DNA of 64,000 bases from JANNBN01 sp031385545. GTDB lineage: Bacteria > Actinomycetota > Acidimicrobiia > Acidimicrobiales > JANYDT01. The stretch spans positions 1 through 64,000 of the forward strand of contig JANNBN010000018.1 in assembly GCA_031385545.1 (NCBI GenBank), written 5' to 3'. Both the position numbers and the translations under genes were made by a program. Positions 1 to 8,793 of this stretch are shown here, one piece after another. The notes below the pieces were generated by a model. The model was not told the DNA's origin. It was given only the letters and a program-made list of their open reading frames with translations, and did not search any database. Within the stretch, counting starts at the first letter, position 1. Each line of letters begins with the position of its first letter.

Positions 1-340
1 CTGCGGCCCTACGACGCGATGCGATGAGCAGTGAGGAGCTGCAGGTTGCTGGCAACGGAGCCGCGCATCGGCTGGACGTGCACGATCCCATCGACAATGT
101 CGACCACGAGTGCAACGGCTCGCGCGGCACCCGAACCAGCACGCGATCGAACTGGCCGTCCAGGCAGGAGTGCAAGTTGGCATTTCAAATCCGCGGGGAA
201 CCAAAGCCAACAAGCATCTTGCACAAGCGGCGACCTTCGAACTCCCCTTCAGACTCGACCTGTCGAGGTGTCAGTTGCCTGTCGTCCTCAAGGACCGGAA
301 CGGCAGGACGATTGTGAAACCCAATGAATGGGCCTAGGCA
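1..340. other. unassigned left edge, no confident gene
   Basis: No gene can be assigned here with confidence. Frame 1 of the + strand is open from the edge and stops at 25-27, so it could be the last eight codons of a gene lying to the left. Two longer overlapping frames compete: a minus-strand frame at 9-224 (71 codons) and a plus-strand frame at 110-337 (75 codons). Neither product resembles a family I recognise, neither has a convincing ribosome-binding site, and both have GC-rich third positions, so base composition does not separate them. A hairpin follows at 350-374. Confidence 0.3.
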
Positions 341-349
341 AAAGCACAC

Positions 350-374
350 GAAGCCCGCCAAGTTGGCGGGCTTC
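350..374 (-). terminator. hairpin terminator after the hot-dog gene
   Basis: GAAGCCCGCC and GGCGGGCTTC form a perfect 10-bp stem around a 5-nt loop (AAGTT), which can extend to 12 bp. Read on the minus strand, the stem is followed within about 10 nt by a short T run (GTGTGCTTTTG). It lies about 75 bp past the stop of the minus-strand gene at 448 and just past the + frame that ends at 337, so it could serve both directions. Confidence 0.7.
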
Positions 375-447
375 GGAGGGCCGAACGACGAAGCGCTCGG
401 GGATGTACCTTCATCATAGGCATATCAGTCACGTAGAACTGCCTGAG

Positions 448-1364
448 CTACTTCGCGGCGGGGTACGCAGCGTAGGAATCCTTGAAGACACCTTGGTGCA
501 GGACGACTTCACACACGGCAGCTTCGGTGCCGGGGTCGACCACTGTTGAGCGGGTCCAGTAGCTCTCTACCCGTCGACTCTGCGACAGACCGATGACCTC
601 ACCGTGAACCAGATACGGCCGCTCGGCGAATACCGGGCCGGCGATCATCCGCACTTCCAGATCGAGGAAGAGACCGAGCGACGGCGTCCTTACCGGCCAT
701 CGGGGGCCTTGCATGTTGGTCAGCACACTGAGCATCTCGAACGGCAGCACGGGCCGACCCCAGGGAGTCTCCGCCCCGTTCGCGTACCACGGATGGTTTT
801 CGGTGATCGTGTCGAGCTTGCGCTGCAACGAGAACGGGTACAAGTTTCCGTTCGGAGATTCGAAGTCGATCACCGACGGCTCGGTGTCATCGGACCGAGA
901 CCCGACCGTCACCCGGTCGATGATGAACAGTTCACCAGCACCTCGTTGCGCAGCGCGGCGCGTGTCAAGTTCGGTCGGCCCGTGGTCCGGACCGACCGAC
1001 ATCGTGCCGGATAGCACCGGAGTCCCATCAGCCTTGGAAGCGCTCACCCGCGTGCTCTGCCCACCGCCTTCGGCTCGCTCTACATGAACGGCTGCTTGCA
1101 CTTCTTCGCCCTCGACCACCATATTTTGGAAATGGATGCTGAGGCATCCGGCTTCGAACCAGCGCTGTGTCCCCACAACAACGGGACGAACGGGTCGAAC
1201 TGGAAGAAATGCGTCGGCCCCTCGATGGGCGCACCGCTCAGCCCGAGTGCAGCGGCTGCCGCGTCGTTGTGCACGCTCACGTGACCGTCGTAGGACTGGT
1301 CGCCCAACAACTGGGCCGGGCGGCGCCACGGGCCGAGCAGGGAGATCGGAGTGTTGAAGAGCAT
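448..1364 (-). pseudogene. MaoC-like double hot-dog protein, frameshifted
   Basis: Two overlapping minus-strand frames together read as one protein of about 305 residues. The N-terminal part (start ATG at 1364) reads through SYDGHVSVHNDAAAA and GAPIEGPTHFFQFDP up to LLWG. The rest continues one frame over, from TQRWFEAGCLS to the stop at 448. Joining them needs one extra base in the C4 run at 1171-1174. Both halves have the look of MaoC-like hot-dog folds, which usually act as hydratases or thioesterases on acyl-CoA; this is a fold-level guess. An in-frame ATG at 1391 is possible but would overlap the start of the divergent monooxygenase. The hairpin at 350-374 ends the unit. It may be a true pseudogene or a sequencing indel in a homopolymer. 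Confidence 0.7.
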
Positions 1365-1389
1365 GAACGGGAAACTACCTTCCTGTGTC

Positions 1390-2676
1390 ATGAACTATCC
1401 GGTTGAAACCTCCGACGTCGTCATCGCAGGCGGTGGCATCGGTGGCCTCGTCACGGCCCTCAGCCTCCATGAATGCGGCATCGGCGTCCAGGTGTTCGAG
1501 ACCGTGGAGTCGATCCGACCGCTCGGCGTCGGGATCAACCTGCTGCCACACGCGGCACGGGAGTTGGACGCCCTCGGGCTCCTCGACGAACTCCTGACGC
1601 ACGCGGTAACACCCGACGCGCTCGGCTACTTCACCAAACGGGGCGAAACCATCTGGACCGAACCCCGAGGTTTGGCCGCGGGGTACGCATGGCCGCAGAT
1701 CTCCATCCACCGAGGCACTCTGCACTCGTTGCTCGTGAACGCGGTTGTCCGGAGACTCGGAACAGACCGAATCCACACGGCGCACCACCTCAGCCGTTTC
1801 GAGGCTGGCGACACCCACGTCGATGTGTGTTTTCAGGATCGATCTGCTGGCACCGACCTGGTCGTGCGGACTCCGGCACTCATCGCCGTCGACGGCATCC
1901 ACTCCGTGGCGCGCCAACAGTTGTATCCCGATCAGGGCATGCCGAAATGGAACGGCGCGCGACTGTGGCGCGGCATCACCGAGACCACGCCGGTGCTCGA
2001 TGGCAAGACGATGGTGTGGTGCGGGCACCCCGACCAGAAGTTCATCGCATACCCCATCGGGACTGCGGTGGACGGACGCCAAAAGGTGAACTTCATCGCT
2101 GAGCTCCGCTCGGACGAGACCGAACTTTCCCAACGCGAGGACTGGAATCAACCTGGGGTTCTTGCCGACTTCATGCCGGCATTCGAGGACTGGCGGTTCG
2201 ATTGGCTCGACGTGCCGACGCTCCTGCGAACGGCCCCGCAGACCTACCTGTTCCCGATGGTGGATCGTGACCCCGTGGACCAGTGGTCTTTCGGCAGGGT
2301 CACCCTGCTCGGCGATGCAGCGCACCCGATGTACCCCGTTGGCTCCAACGGTGCGTCCCAGGCAATTCTTGATGCTCGCGTGGTTGCCGGTTGTCTGCGC
2401 GCTTATGGAAGCGAGGTGGCTGCCGCGTTCACCCGCTACGACGAGATCCGGCGACCTGCCACTGCGAACATCGTCCTAGCCAATCGCGGGTCCGGTCCAG
2501 AACTGCCCATGAAACTGGTCGAAGCGCGCGCTCCACACGGGTTCGCCGACATCAACGACGTGATCTCGCCCACGGAGATCCTCGAAGTCACCGATGGCTA
2601 CCGCAAGACAGCGGGGTTCGCGCTCGCTGCGCTGGCTGACCCGACAGCACCTTCCCTGATCGTCGGCGACTTCTGA
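1390..2676 (+). CDS. FAD-dependent (group A) monooxygenase
   Basis: A 428-residue single-component flavin hydroxylase of the salicylate/p-hydroxybenzoate hydroxylase superfamily. Three class motifs are visible: the Rossmann GGGIGG at residues 14-19, the DG motif AVDGIHSVAR near residue 168, and the GD motif LLGDAAHP at about 308-309, which contacts the flavin. Such enzymes hydroxylate an aromatic or cyclic substrate with NAD(P)H and O2; the substrate cannot be read from sequence. The ATG at 1390 puts the dinucleotide-binding strand at the usual distance from the N terminus. The divergent hot-dog gene starts only 25 bp away, so any shared promoter must be very compact. A P450 and an acyl-chain dehydrogenase lie nearby on the other strand, which suggests a small degradative island. 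Confidence 0.88.
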   Translation: MNYPVETSDVVIAGGGIGGLVTALSLHECGIGVQVFETVESIRPLGVGINLLPHAARELDALGLLDELLTHAVTPDALGYFTKRGETIWTEPRGLAAGYAWPQISIHRGTLHSLLVNAVVRRLGTDRIHTAHHLSRFEAGDTHVDVCFQDRSAGTDLVVRTPALIAVDGIHSVARQQLYPDQGMPKWNGARLWRGITETTPVLDGKTMVWCGHPDQKFIAYPIGTAVDGRQKVNFIAELRSDETELSQREDWNQPGVLADFMPAFEDWRFDWLDVPTLLRTAPQTYLFPMVDRDPVDQWSFGRVTLLGDAAHPMYPVGSNGASQAILDARVVAGCLRAYGSEVAAAFTRYDEIRRPATANIVLANRGSGPELPMKLVEARAPHGFADINDVISPTEILEVTDGYRKTAGFALAALADPTAPSLIVGDF

Positions 2677-2693
2677 AATCCGGCCCCAGGGTC

Positions 2694-2763
2694 AGCCGAG
2701 CGGTCAGAGCCAAGCGATCACAGCCAAGCGATCAGAGCCAAGCGATCACAGCCGAGCGATCAG
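2694..2763. repeat. five 14-bp tandem repeats at a gene 3' end
   Basis: Five consecutive 14-bp units with consensus AGCCAAGCGATCAC, differing at one to three positions. The last unit encodes, on the minus strand, the final residues (LIAR) of the dehydrogenase that stops at 2746-2748. The other units lie just beyond that stop, as if the 3' end of the gene had been copied by slippage. Confidence 0.9.
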
Positions 2764-3603
2764 CGCCGATGTGTCCCAGCGAGAACCGCCCATTGCCTCG
2801 ACGTCGGCATAGAACTGGTCAACCAACGCAGTGACCGGAACCCGTGCCCCGTTTCGACGAGCTTCGTCGAGCACGATGCCAAGATCCTTCCGCATCCACT
2901 CGACCGCAAAACCGAAGTCGAATTTTCGGTCGTGCATCGTCTTCGCGCGGTTCTCCATCTGCCAGGACTGCGCTGCACCCTTTGAGATCGCCTCGATGAC
3001 TTCGTTCGGGTCGAGGCCGGCCCGTTCGGTGAACGCGATCGCCTCTGCCAGGCCTTGCACCAACCCGGCGATGCAGATCTGGTTGGCCATCTTGGTGAGC
3101 TGCCCAGACCCGACCGGGCCAAGCAGCTTCATGCCCTTCGCATAACTGACCATCACGCCTGCAGCATCGTCGAAGTCGTCCGGGCTCCCACCGCACATGA
3201 TGGTGAGCTGGCCATTTTCGGCACCGGCCTGACCGCCGGAAACGGGCGCATCGACGAACCGGATCCCTCGTCGCCCAGCAGCAGCCGCGACTTCCTTGGC
3301 TACCTCGGCCGAAGCCGTCGTGTGATCGACGAGCAGCGACCCGGGCCGCATCGACGCGATGGCCTCGCCGGCGACAGTTCGGACGTCGTCGTCGTTCCCC
3401 ACGCACATCAAAACGACTTCCTGTTCCGCGACCGCGCCAGCAACGGTGGGCGAAAACGTGCCTCCGTTGGAAGCGACCCATGCCGCAGCCTTCGCCGTCG
3501 TCCGGTTGAAGACGGTAACCTGATGACCTGCGGATGCGAGGTGGCGGGCGATGGGCGAACCCATCACACCAAGACCGAGGAACGCGACACGTTTGGCTGA
3601 CAT
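2746..3603 (-). CDS. 3-hydroxyisobutyrate dehydrogenase-family protein
   Basis: A 285-residue NAD(P)-dependent beta-hydroxyacid dehydrogenase. The N-terminal Rossmann fold carries GLGVMG at residues 10-15. The substrate signature FVDAPVSGGQAGAENGQL comes next, and GQLTKMANQ supplies the conserved catalytic Lys and the Asn of the family. Members oxidise 3-hydroxyisobutyrate, tartronate semialdehyde, 6-phosphogluconate-like or related substrates, and sequence alone does not choose between them. It lies 51 bp downstream of the cytochrome P450 on the same strand and is probably co-transcribed with it. Its last codons fall inside the 14-bp repeat array at 2694-2763. Confidence 0.88.
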   Translation of the reverse strand: MSAKRVAFLGLGVMGSPIARHLASAGHQVTVFNRTTAKAAAWVASNGGTFSPTVAGAVAEQEVVLMCVGNDDDVRTVAGEAIASMRPGSLLVDHTTASAEVAKEVAAAAGRRGIRFVDAPVSGGQAGAENGQLTIMCGGSPDDFDDAAGVMVSYAKGMKLLGPVGSGQLTKMANQICIAGLVQGLAEAIAFTERAGLDPNEVIEAISKGAAQSWQMENRAKTMHDRKFDFGFAVEWMRKDLGIVLDEARRNGARVPVTALVDQFYADVEAMGGSRWDTSALIARL

Positions 3604-3654
3604 GGCAACTGTTCTAGTTCGCGCAAGCGGAGTCGAATCAGGATGCCCCGCTGC

Positions 3655-4869
3655 TCAGGCCAACCCGAGGACCAATCGGTCGACTCCACGGATAGTCAGC
3701 CGATCACGCCAACTCGGTTTCTCAAGCACTTCCCAGTGCTCGTAGCGCCGGACCATCGTGCCGAGCGCGACCTGCGCTTCGAGCCGCGCCAGTGCGGAGC
3801 CGAGGCAGTAGTGGATGCCCTGAGCGAACGACAGGTGCCGTGCAGCACTGTCGCGGTCGAGCCGCAGATCGTCCGGGTGATCGAAGACGTCGGCATCGCG
3901 GTTGGCCGCGCCGAGCAGGGTGAGTACACGATGACCTGCCGGGATGACGCCATCGCCGATGCTCATGTCGACCAAAGGGACTCGGATCGTCTGCTGCACG
4001 GGGCCGTCGTAGCGCAGGATTTCGTCGATTGCGTTCGAGTCCAGGACTGTACCGACACTCCGCCATAAGGATCGCTGATCTGCGTGCCGGGCTAGCGCAA
4101 GCGCTCCGTTACCGATGAGGTTGACGGTTGTCTCGTGACCTGCGACGTACAGCAGGACGACCGTCGAGATGAGTTCAGGGAGCGTGAGGCGATCTCCGGA
4201 CTCCTCCGCAACAATAAGCGCGCTCAGAACATCGTCGCCTAGATGCGTGCGGCGATGTTCGATGACCGGCACCAGGAATCCGATGATCTGTTCGACGGCC
4301 CAGCCGGCGTTGGCCAGGTCTTGGTCCGTGGCGGAGGCTTCCAGCGCGAGAGTCAGGACTTGGCTCCAGTCACGCAGCTCCGACGCCCTTTCCGTCGGCA
4401 TGTCGAGCATGTCGCTGATGACTTGGAACGGAACCGGAAACGCAAGCGCGTCGACCAACTCGATCCGTCCACCCCGCTCGTCAGCCTGGGACAACGCTTC
4501 ATCGACCAACACCTGGACGCGTGGCCGCAAACGTTCAACGGTACGCGGGGTGAATGCCTTGCTGACAAGGGCGCGCAAACGGGTGTGGTCCGGCGGATCG
4601 AGGTTGAGCATGCTCTTTGCTCCCCCGCGCCGGCGACGCATTTCCCGTCGTTGGCTTTCCTCCGGCGGCAAGTCGATCGCAGCGGCATCGATGTCGCGGG
4701 ACACGTCGGGTGACCGGAGGATGCGGGCCACGTCCTGGTACCGAGACACAACGCGTACCGAACGAGACTCTGACCAGTGCAACGGCTCGTGGGCGCGCAA
4801 GTATGCGTACACAGGGTATGGATCTGCTCGGAAGACTGGGTCCGACGGGTCGTACACGCGTGCTTCCAT
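3655..4869 (-). CDS. cytochrome P450
   Basis: A 404-residue soluble class I bacterial P450. The I-helix oxygen-activation motif is AGHETT, the K-helix ExxR is EILR, and the heme-binding loop is FAQGIHYCLG with the thiolate Cys at about residue 355. That loop begins FAQG rather than the usual FGxG, a mild variation also seen in other actinobacterial P450s. The frame is open further upstream, but the ATG at 4869 (MEARVYDPSDPVF) gives the normal N-terminal length and avoids overlap with the gene ending at 4907. No ferredoxin or reductase gene is adjacent, so its redox partner is encoded elsewhere. The substrate is unknown; the neighbouring monooxygenase and dehydrogenase suggest a catabolic role. 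Confidence 0.93.
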   Translation of the reverse strand: MEARVYDPSDPVFRADPYPVYAYLRAHEPLHWSESRSVRVVSRYQDVARILRSPDVSRDIDAAAIDLPPEESQRREMRRRRGGAKSMLNLDPPDHTRLRALVSKAFTPRTVERLRPRVQVLVDEALSQADERGGRIELVDALAFPVPFQVISDMLDMPTERASELRDWSQVLTLALEASATDQDLANAGWAVEQIIGFLVPVIEHRRTHLGDDVLSALIVAEESGDRLTLPELISTVVLLYVAGHETTVNLIGNGALALARHADQRSLWRSVGTVLDSNAIDEILRYDGPVQQTIRVPLVDMSIGDGVIPAGHRVLTLLGAANRDADVFDHPDDLRLDRDSAARHLSFAQGIHYCLGSALARLEAQVALGTMVRRYEHWEVLEKPSWRDRLTIRGVDRLVLGLA

Positions 4870-4906
4870 GTACCGCACGCTACCGAGCAGCGATGGGCGA
4901 ACCCAT

Positions 4907-6301
4907 TCAGCCGAATGCGTTGGCCGGATCGATGATCGGCAGCCCCGCGTTGTAGAGGACAACCCATTCAGGTGTGCGAAGGAAGCACTCCGCCTGGCCG
5001 TTCGAATAGTCGACGATCCACAGTCTTGCCACCTCGACTAGACCTCCACTGCGCTCCGAGGCGATCGCCTGACATTGTCCCGTGACGTCTGCGGTGGTCC
5101 CGCTGACAATCAACTGAGCGTTCATCTGGAACGCTCCGCACTGAAACGCACCGTAGGACATCGTGTCTGGCTCGAACACGACGCACCCTTCGCCGCCCGG
5201 AAACATCACCGGACCATCGGTGTTGCGGCCGAGGAGCGAATCAACCAGGACACCCGACGACGCTTCGAAGGAGGTCAAGCCACCGAACGGCTGCCCAGCA
5301 GCGAGGGAGTTCGGACCGTCCGAGCCGACCGCAGCATACGGGTCTGTGCCGAACGCCGGCAGCGTGTTGCTGATGGTTGGAAACGTGCCGACCGTGTTGA
5401 AACTTGCCTGGACCTTCTGGCCAAGCAATGAAACCGCTCCGATAATCATGACCGATAGGAGCAGGATGGCGCCGATCACGATCGCGATCACGATCGCGAC
5501 GGTCTTTCCGGCGTTGGACTGGCCGCTGGTGTACACCGGTGGCACGGTGCCCACACCAGGAGCGAACTGCACCCCAGGAGCGAACTGACCAGCAGGAACG
5601 AACTGAACTGGCTGCTGAGCGTGAGCCACCGATGGTGCGTTGGGGAGGAACGTCGGGGAGCCGAAGGCCGCGGGAAGAACCCCGCTCGGCCCGAAGACCG
5701 GAGGCACTGCGACCAGCGGGCTCACAGGGGGCCTTGCCGACGTCGAGGCCGACACCCCGAAGGCAGCTGGCGCACCGAAGGCAGCTGGCGCACCGAACGG
5801 GGCTGGTTGACCGAACGGGGCAAGTTGAGCAGGTGGAACACCGAACGGGACGGGAACACCGAACGGGGCCGTTGTCCCGGCTGGCGCGTCTGGGGTCGAG
5901 CTCGTCGCCGGCGACACCACCGGTAGTGGTGCGTCGTGGGCGACCGGGGCCCTCCGCAACAACGCGGCGCCCGGTCCGTCGAGTTCGGCCAACGCACGTT
6001 CCAGGTCCTGCGCCGCAGCGTACGTGTTGTGTCCAAGAGCCGGCCGAACCGGCGGCTCGGCACAACCTGGCTCCACGTCGATGTTCGATTCCAAGGGCGC
6101 CTGCAAGTGGTCGAGCACGGGTGAAGGTCTCAACGTCGCGACATCCACCGCTGGCTGGGCCATCTCGGTCTGGGCTAGCTCGGCCTGAGCCAGCTCGGCC
6201 GCTACCAGTTCATGCGCCGGGGTCGGCCCTGCGACCGGCGCGACGGAGTCCGAAGGTGGGGCTTCCGTGCCGGGTGATCGCTTCCAGCCTGCGAGTGTCA
6301 T
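4907..6301 (-). CDS. Pro/Ala/Phe-Gly-rich single-pass membrane protein
   Basis: A protein of about 464 residues from ATG 6301; an upstream in-frame start exists at 6343. I do not recognise a family. Residues 1 to about 130 are acidic and Ala-rich, with the tandem LAQAELAQTEMAQ. A long low-complexity stretch follows, built from PFG, AFG and FAPGV repeats (PFGVPVPFGVP, PFGAPAAFGAP). One strong transmembrane segment comes next (TVAIVIAIVIGAILLLSVM). The remaining 170 or so residues form a C-terminal domain with four Cys (GEGCVVF, AFQCGAF, TGQCQAI, QAECFLR). Topology suggests a disordered cytoplasmic arm, a membrane anchor and an external disulfide-bonded domain. It is upstream of the P450 on the same strand, 37 bp away, but a functional link is not evident. 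Confidence 0.7.
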   Translation of the reverse strand: MTLAGWKRSPGTEAPPSDSVAPVAGPTPAHELVAAELAQAELAQTEMAQPAVDVATLRPSPVLDHLQAPLESNIDVEPGCAEPPVRPALGHNTYAAAQDLERALAELDGPGAALLRRAPVAHDAPLPVVSPATSSTPDAPAGTTAPFGVPVPFGVPPAQLAPFGQPAPFGAPAAFGAPAAFGVSASTSARPPVSPLVAVPPVFGPSGVLPAAFGSPTFLPNAPSVAHAQQPVQFVPAGQFAPGVQFAPGVGTVPPVYTSGQSNAGKTVAIVIAIVIGAILLLSVMIIGAVSLLGQKVQASFNTVGTFPTISNTLPAFGTDPYAAVGSDGPNSLAAGQPFGGLTSFEASSGVLVDSLLGRNTDGPVMFPGGEGCVVFEPDTMSYGAFQCGAFQMNAQLIVSGTTADVTGQCQAIASERSGGLVEVARLWIVDYSNGQAECFLRTPEWVVLYNAGLPIIDPANAFG

Positions 6302-6376
6302 ACGTCTCTGATCGACTACCGGACGTATCGCCTGGATGCCCAACTCTGGGGCTGAGGACCCGAACGGAGATTCACA

Positions 6377-7390
6377 GTGTCGCTACAGTCGACGCTCGTG
6401 ACTGTGCGATCGACGACGCCCCACGCAGCGCCCCACCCGGAGCCCCACAAGGCGCTCCCCGGACAAGCCGTCCACCGACCTTCCGTCCTGCTCGACTGCG
6501 ACCAGGGCCACGACGACGCCGCAGCCATCGCCGTGGCAGCCGCGTACACCGATGTGGTTGCCATCACCACCGTCTCCGGCAATGCCCCCATCGAGCAGAC
6601 GACCCACAATGCGCTGTTGATCGCAGCGATGTACGGGTTGGCTGTGCCGATCGCAAAGGGGGCAGCAAGACCGTTGGCCGGAGATGCTCGTCACGCGCCG
6701 ACCATCCACGGCATTTCCGGACTGGATGGTCCAGCTCATCCACCGGTCACCACGGCCGTCGTCGACGCCAGCGCGGTTGAGGTCATCCTCGACGCGTCGC
6801 ATCGGGTCAGCGGACTCTGGATCGTCGCGACCGGTCCGCTCACGAACATCGCTACCGCCCTCAGGCAGGACCCCACGCTCGCCGGCCGGGTCGCAGGTAT
6901 TTCGCTCATGGGCGGAAGCAGCGGTTTCGGGAACTGGTCAGCGGCTGCAGAGTTCAACATCTGGGCCGACCCGGAGGCAGCGGACATCGTGTTCCGATCC
7001 GGCGCAAATCTGTACATGGTCGGGCTCAACGCCACCCATCAGGTGTTGGTCGAGCAGCACCACGTGGACGATCTCATGAACGTCGGGACACCCCGCGCAG
7101 TGTTCATGGCTGAGCTCTACACGTTCTTCCGAGCCAGCTACTTGGACGCGTTCGGGATGCCAGGTGCGCCACTGCATGACCCGTGCGCCGTCTTGGCCGT
7201 CTCGCACCCGCATCTGTTCGATTTCCGGCCACGACATGTCGTCATCGAGACGCACGGTATCCACACACGGGGAATGACACTCGTCGACGAACGAGGCTGG
7301 GGAATGGGAGAACCGGCCAACACCATGGTCGCTTACGATCCTGCTGCAGACGACATTCTGAGGCTGGTCCACAACGCGGCCAGTGTCTGA
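6377..7390 (+). CDS. nucleoside hydrolase (inosine/uridine-preferring family)
   Basis: A 337-residue member of the Ca2+-dependent nucleoside N-ribohydrolase family, which cleaves ribonucleosides to base plus ribose. The metal-binding N-terminal signature appears as LLDCDQGHDDA, a variant of the usual DTDPGxDDA in which both key Asp pairs are kept. GPLTNIATAL and MGGSSGFGNWS follow, with the AEFNIWADPEAA block that holds the second set of metal and ribose ligands; DPCAVLAV lies near the C terminus. The GTG at 6377 is the longest start, and GTGs at 6398 and 6404 are alternatives because the first 30 residues are not conserved. It is transcribed divergently from the Pro/Ala-rich gene across a 75-bp gap. 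An adenosine deaminase elsewhere in the window could feed the same salvage route. Confidence 0.9.
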   Translation: MSLQSTLVTVRSTTPHAAPHPEPHKALPGQAVHRPSVLLDCDQGHDDAAAIAVAAAYTDVVAITTVSGNAPIEQTTHNALLIAAMYGLAVPIAKGAARPLAGDARHAPTIHGISGLDGPAHPPVTTAVVDASAVEVILDASHRVSGLWIVATGPLTNIATALRQDPTLAGRVAGISLMGGSSGFGNWSAAAEFNIWADPEAADIVFRSGANLYMVGLNATHQVLVEQHHVDDLMNVGTPRAVFMAELYTFFRASYLDAFGMPGAPLHDPCAVLAVSHPHLFDFRPRHVVIETHGIHTRGMTLVDERGWGMGEPANTMVAYDPAADDILRLVHNAASV

Positions 7391-7475
7391 CGAATTGCGA
7401 CTCACGCACGAAAACAGCAGATACCGCTGGAGTGGGGTTCAGCGAAAAAGGCTCTGACTGAGCGAATCACGAACG

Positions 7476-8549
7476 ATGGAAGCCATCAATACTGGTCCTG
7501 TGATTCCAGCGATCTCATCGGAAGACCATCAAGTCGGCCACGCCGCGCGTGAATACCTGTCACGGTTGACGAAACCAGTGGGTTCGCTCGGCAGGATCGA
7601 GACCCTCGCAACGCGCCTCGCCACCATCGCAGGCTGCGTACCAGGACCCCTGCTTCCACACCCTGCGCTGGTTGTCTTCGCCGGAGATCACGGAGTCGTC
7701 GCCGAAGGAGTGACCCATTGGCCATCCGACGTGACGGCCCAAATGGTCGCAAATTTCGCCGCCGGCGGGGCTGCGATCAACGCGATCACCGACCAGTTCG
7801 GAATCGAGTTGATGGTCGTCGACGTCGGGGTAGCCGGCGATGTATCGGCTGTCACCGGAATCCGTCACAACAAGGTCCGGCGCGGCACCAGCAATCTTGC
7901 AGTCGAACCAGCGATGTCACACGACGAGGCAACGGCTGCGTTCGAAGTAGGCCTGAGCATCGCCTATGAACTGGTGGACAAAGGGTGCGACCTTCTTGCA
8001 ACCGGCGAGATGGGCATCGGCAACACAACATCGGCTGCGGCAATCATCTGCATGCTTACGGGCACACCGGCACACAGCGGAGTCGGGCGTGGCACTGGCA
8101 TCGACGATGCGACGTTCGCACGGAAGGTGAGCGTGGTGAACCGTGCCGTGGACCGCGTCCGTTCATCGGGTCTGCACCTCGATGATCCCTGGGCCGTTCT
8201 CTCGAATCTGGGCGGGTTCGAGATAGCGGCCCTGGCGGGCTTCATCATCGGGGGCGCATCGCGTTCCGTGCCCGTTGTTCTCGACGGGGTGATCACCCTG
8301 GCCGCTGCGATGATCGCCGACCGGCTGGATCAGAACGTGCGACACCACTTGATCGCCGGCCACCGTTCGACCGAACCTGCGGCCTGCTTCGCGCTCGACT
8401 TCCTGGACATCGACCCCATTCTCGAACTGGACATGCGACTGGGTGAAGGCACGGGGGCCGCAATGGCCATCCCGATCGTCCAGGCAGCCGCGGCGCTGAT
8501 GCACCGAATGGCTACGTTCGACGCTGCGGGTGTCACCGACAAGTCCTGA
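7476..8549 (+). CDS. cobT: nicotinate-nucleotide--dimethylbenzimidazole phosphoribosyltransferase
   Basis: A 357-residue CobT. It transfers phosphoribose from nicotinate mononucleotide to 5,6-dimethylbenzimidazole to make alpha-ribazole phosphate, the precursor of the lower ligand of cobalamin. Family landmarks are the N-terminal LTKPVGSLGRIE, FAGDHGV, GEMGIGNTTSAAA, GVGRGTG and the C-terminal RLGEGTGA, whose Glu is the catalytic base in the characterised enzyme. Length matches the family (about 350). No other cobalamin gene adjoins it, but the window holds a homocysteine methyltransferase and DUF1638 genes of a type often found with corrinoid methyltransferases. A 12-bp repeat array starts seven bases after the stop. 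Confidence 0.96.
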   Translation: MEAINTGPVIPAISSEDHQVGHAAREYLSRLTKPVGSLGRIETLATRLATIAGCVPGPLLPHPALVVFAGDHGVVAEGVTHWPSDVTAQMVANFAAGGAAINAITDQFGIELMVVDVGVAGDVSAVTGIRHNKVRRGTSNLAVEPAMSHDEATAAFEVGLSIAYELVDKGCDLLATGEMGIGNTTSAAAIICMLTGTPAHSGVGRGTGIDDATFARKVSVVNRAVDRVRSSGLHLDDPWAVLSNLGGFEIAALAGFIIGGASRSVPVVLDGVITLAAAMIADRLDQNVRHHLIAGHRSTEPAACFALDFLDIDPILELDMRLGEGTGAAMAIPIVQAAAALMHRMATFDAAGVTDKS

Positions 8550-8555
8550 GAACCC

Positions 8556-8600
8556 GTCAGGCCGGTTGTCAGGCCGGTTGTCAGGCCGGTTAGGCCGGTT
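8556..8600. repeat. 12-bp tandem repeat after cobT
   Basis: Three exact copies of GTCAGGCCGGTT (8556-8567, 8568-8579, 8580-8591) followed by a 9-bp partial copy AGGCCGGTT. The array lies directly after the cobT stop and opens the 244-bp gap before the M23 peptidase gene. The units are not self-complementary enough to form an obvious terminator. Confidence 0.92.
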
Positions 8601-8793
8601 GAGAACTTCTTGACGACACAACCCCTGCATGAACCGCTAAGGTGACATCCGCCCGGCCCCCCGGTGATGCACCCGGTACTCCATGTAAGCGGTAGAAACG
8701 GTTGGCCTGACGGGCCCAACTCACTCGTCGCACTTGCCACCCCTCACCCGAACTTCTCCGTGAAGATCGCCGACCCCGAGAGAGGACGCCCCT

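Noticed and set aside
8601..8793. c-di-AMP (ydaO) riboswitch before the M23 peptidase
   Set aside because: A long leader before a wall hydrolase suggests it, and short stretches look similar, but the conserved GGGGAACCA, GGGGTGAAT and GACAGCTAACC blocks are missing; the terminal GAGAGGA is simply the Shine-Dalgarno. A covariance search with the ydaO model would settle it.
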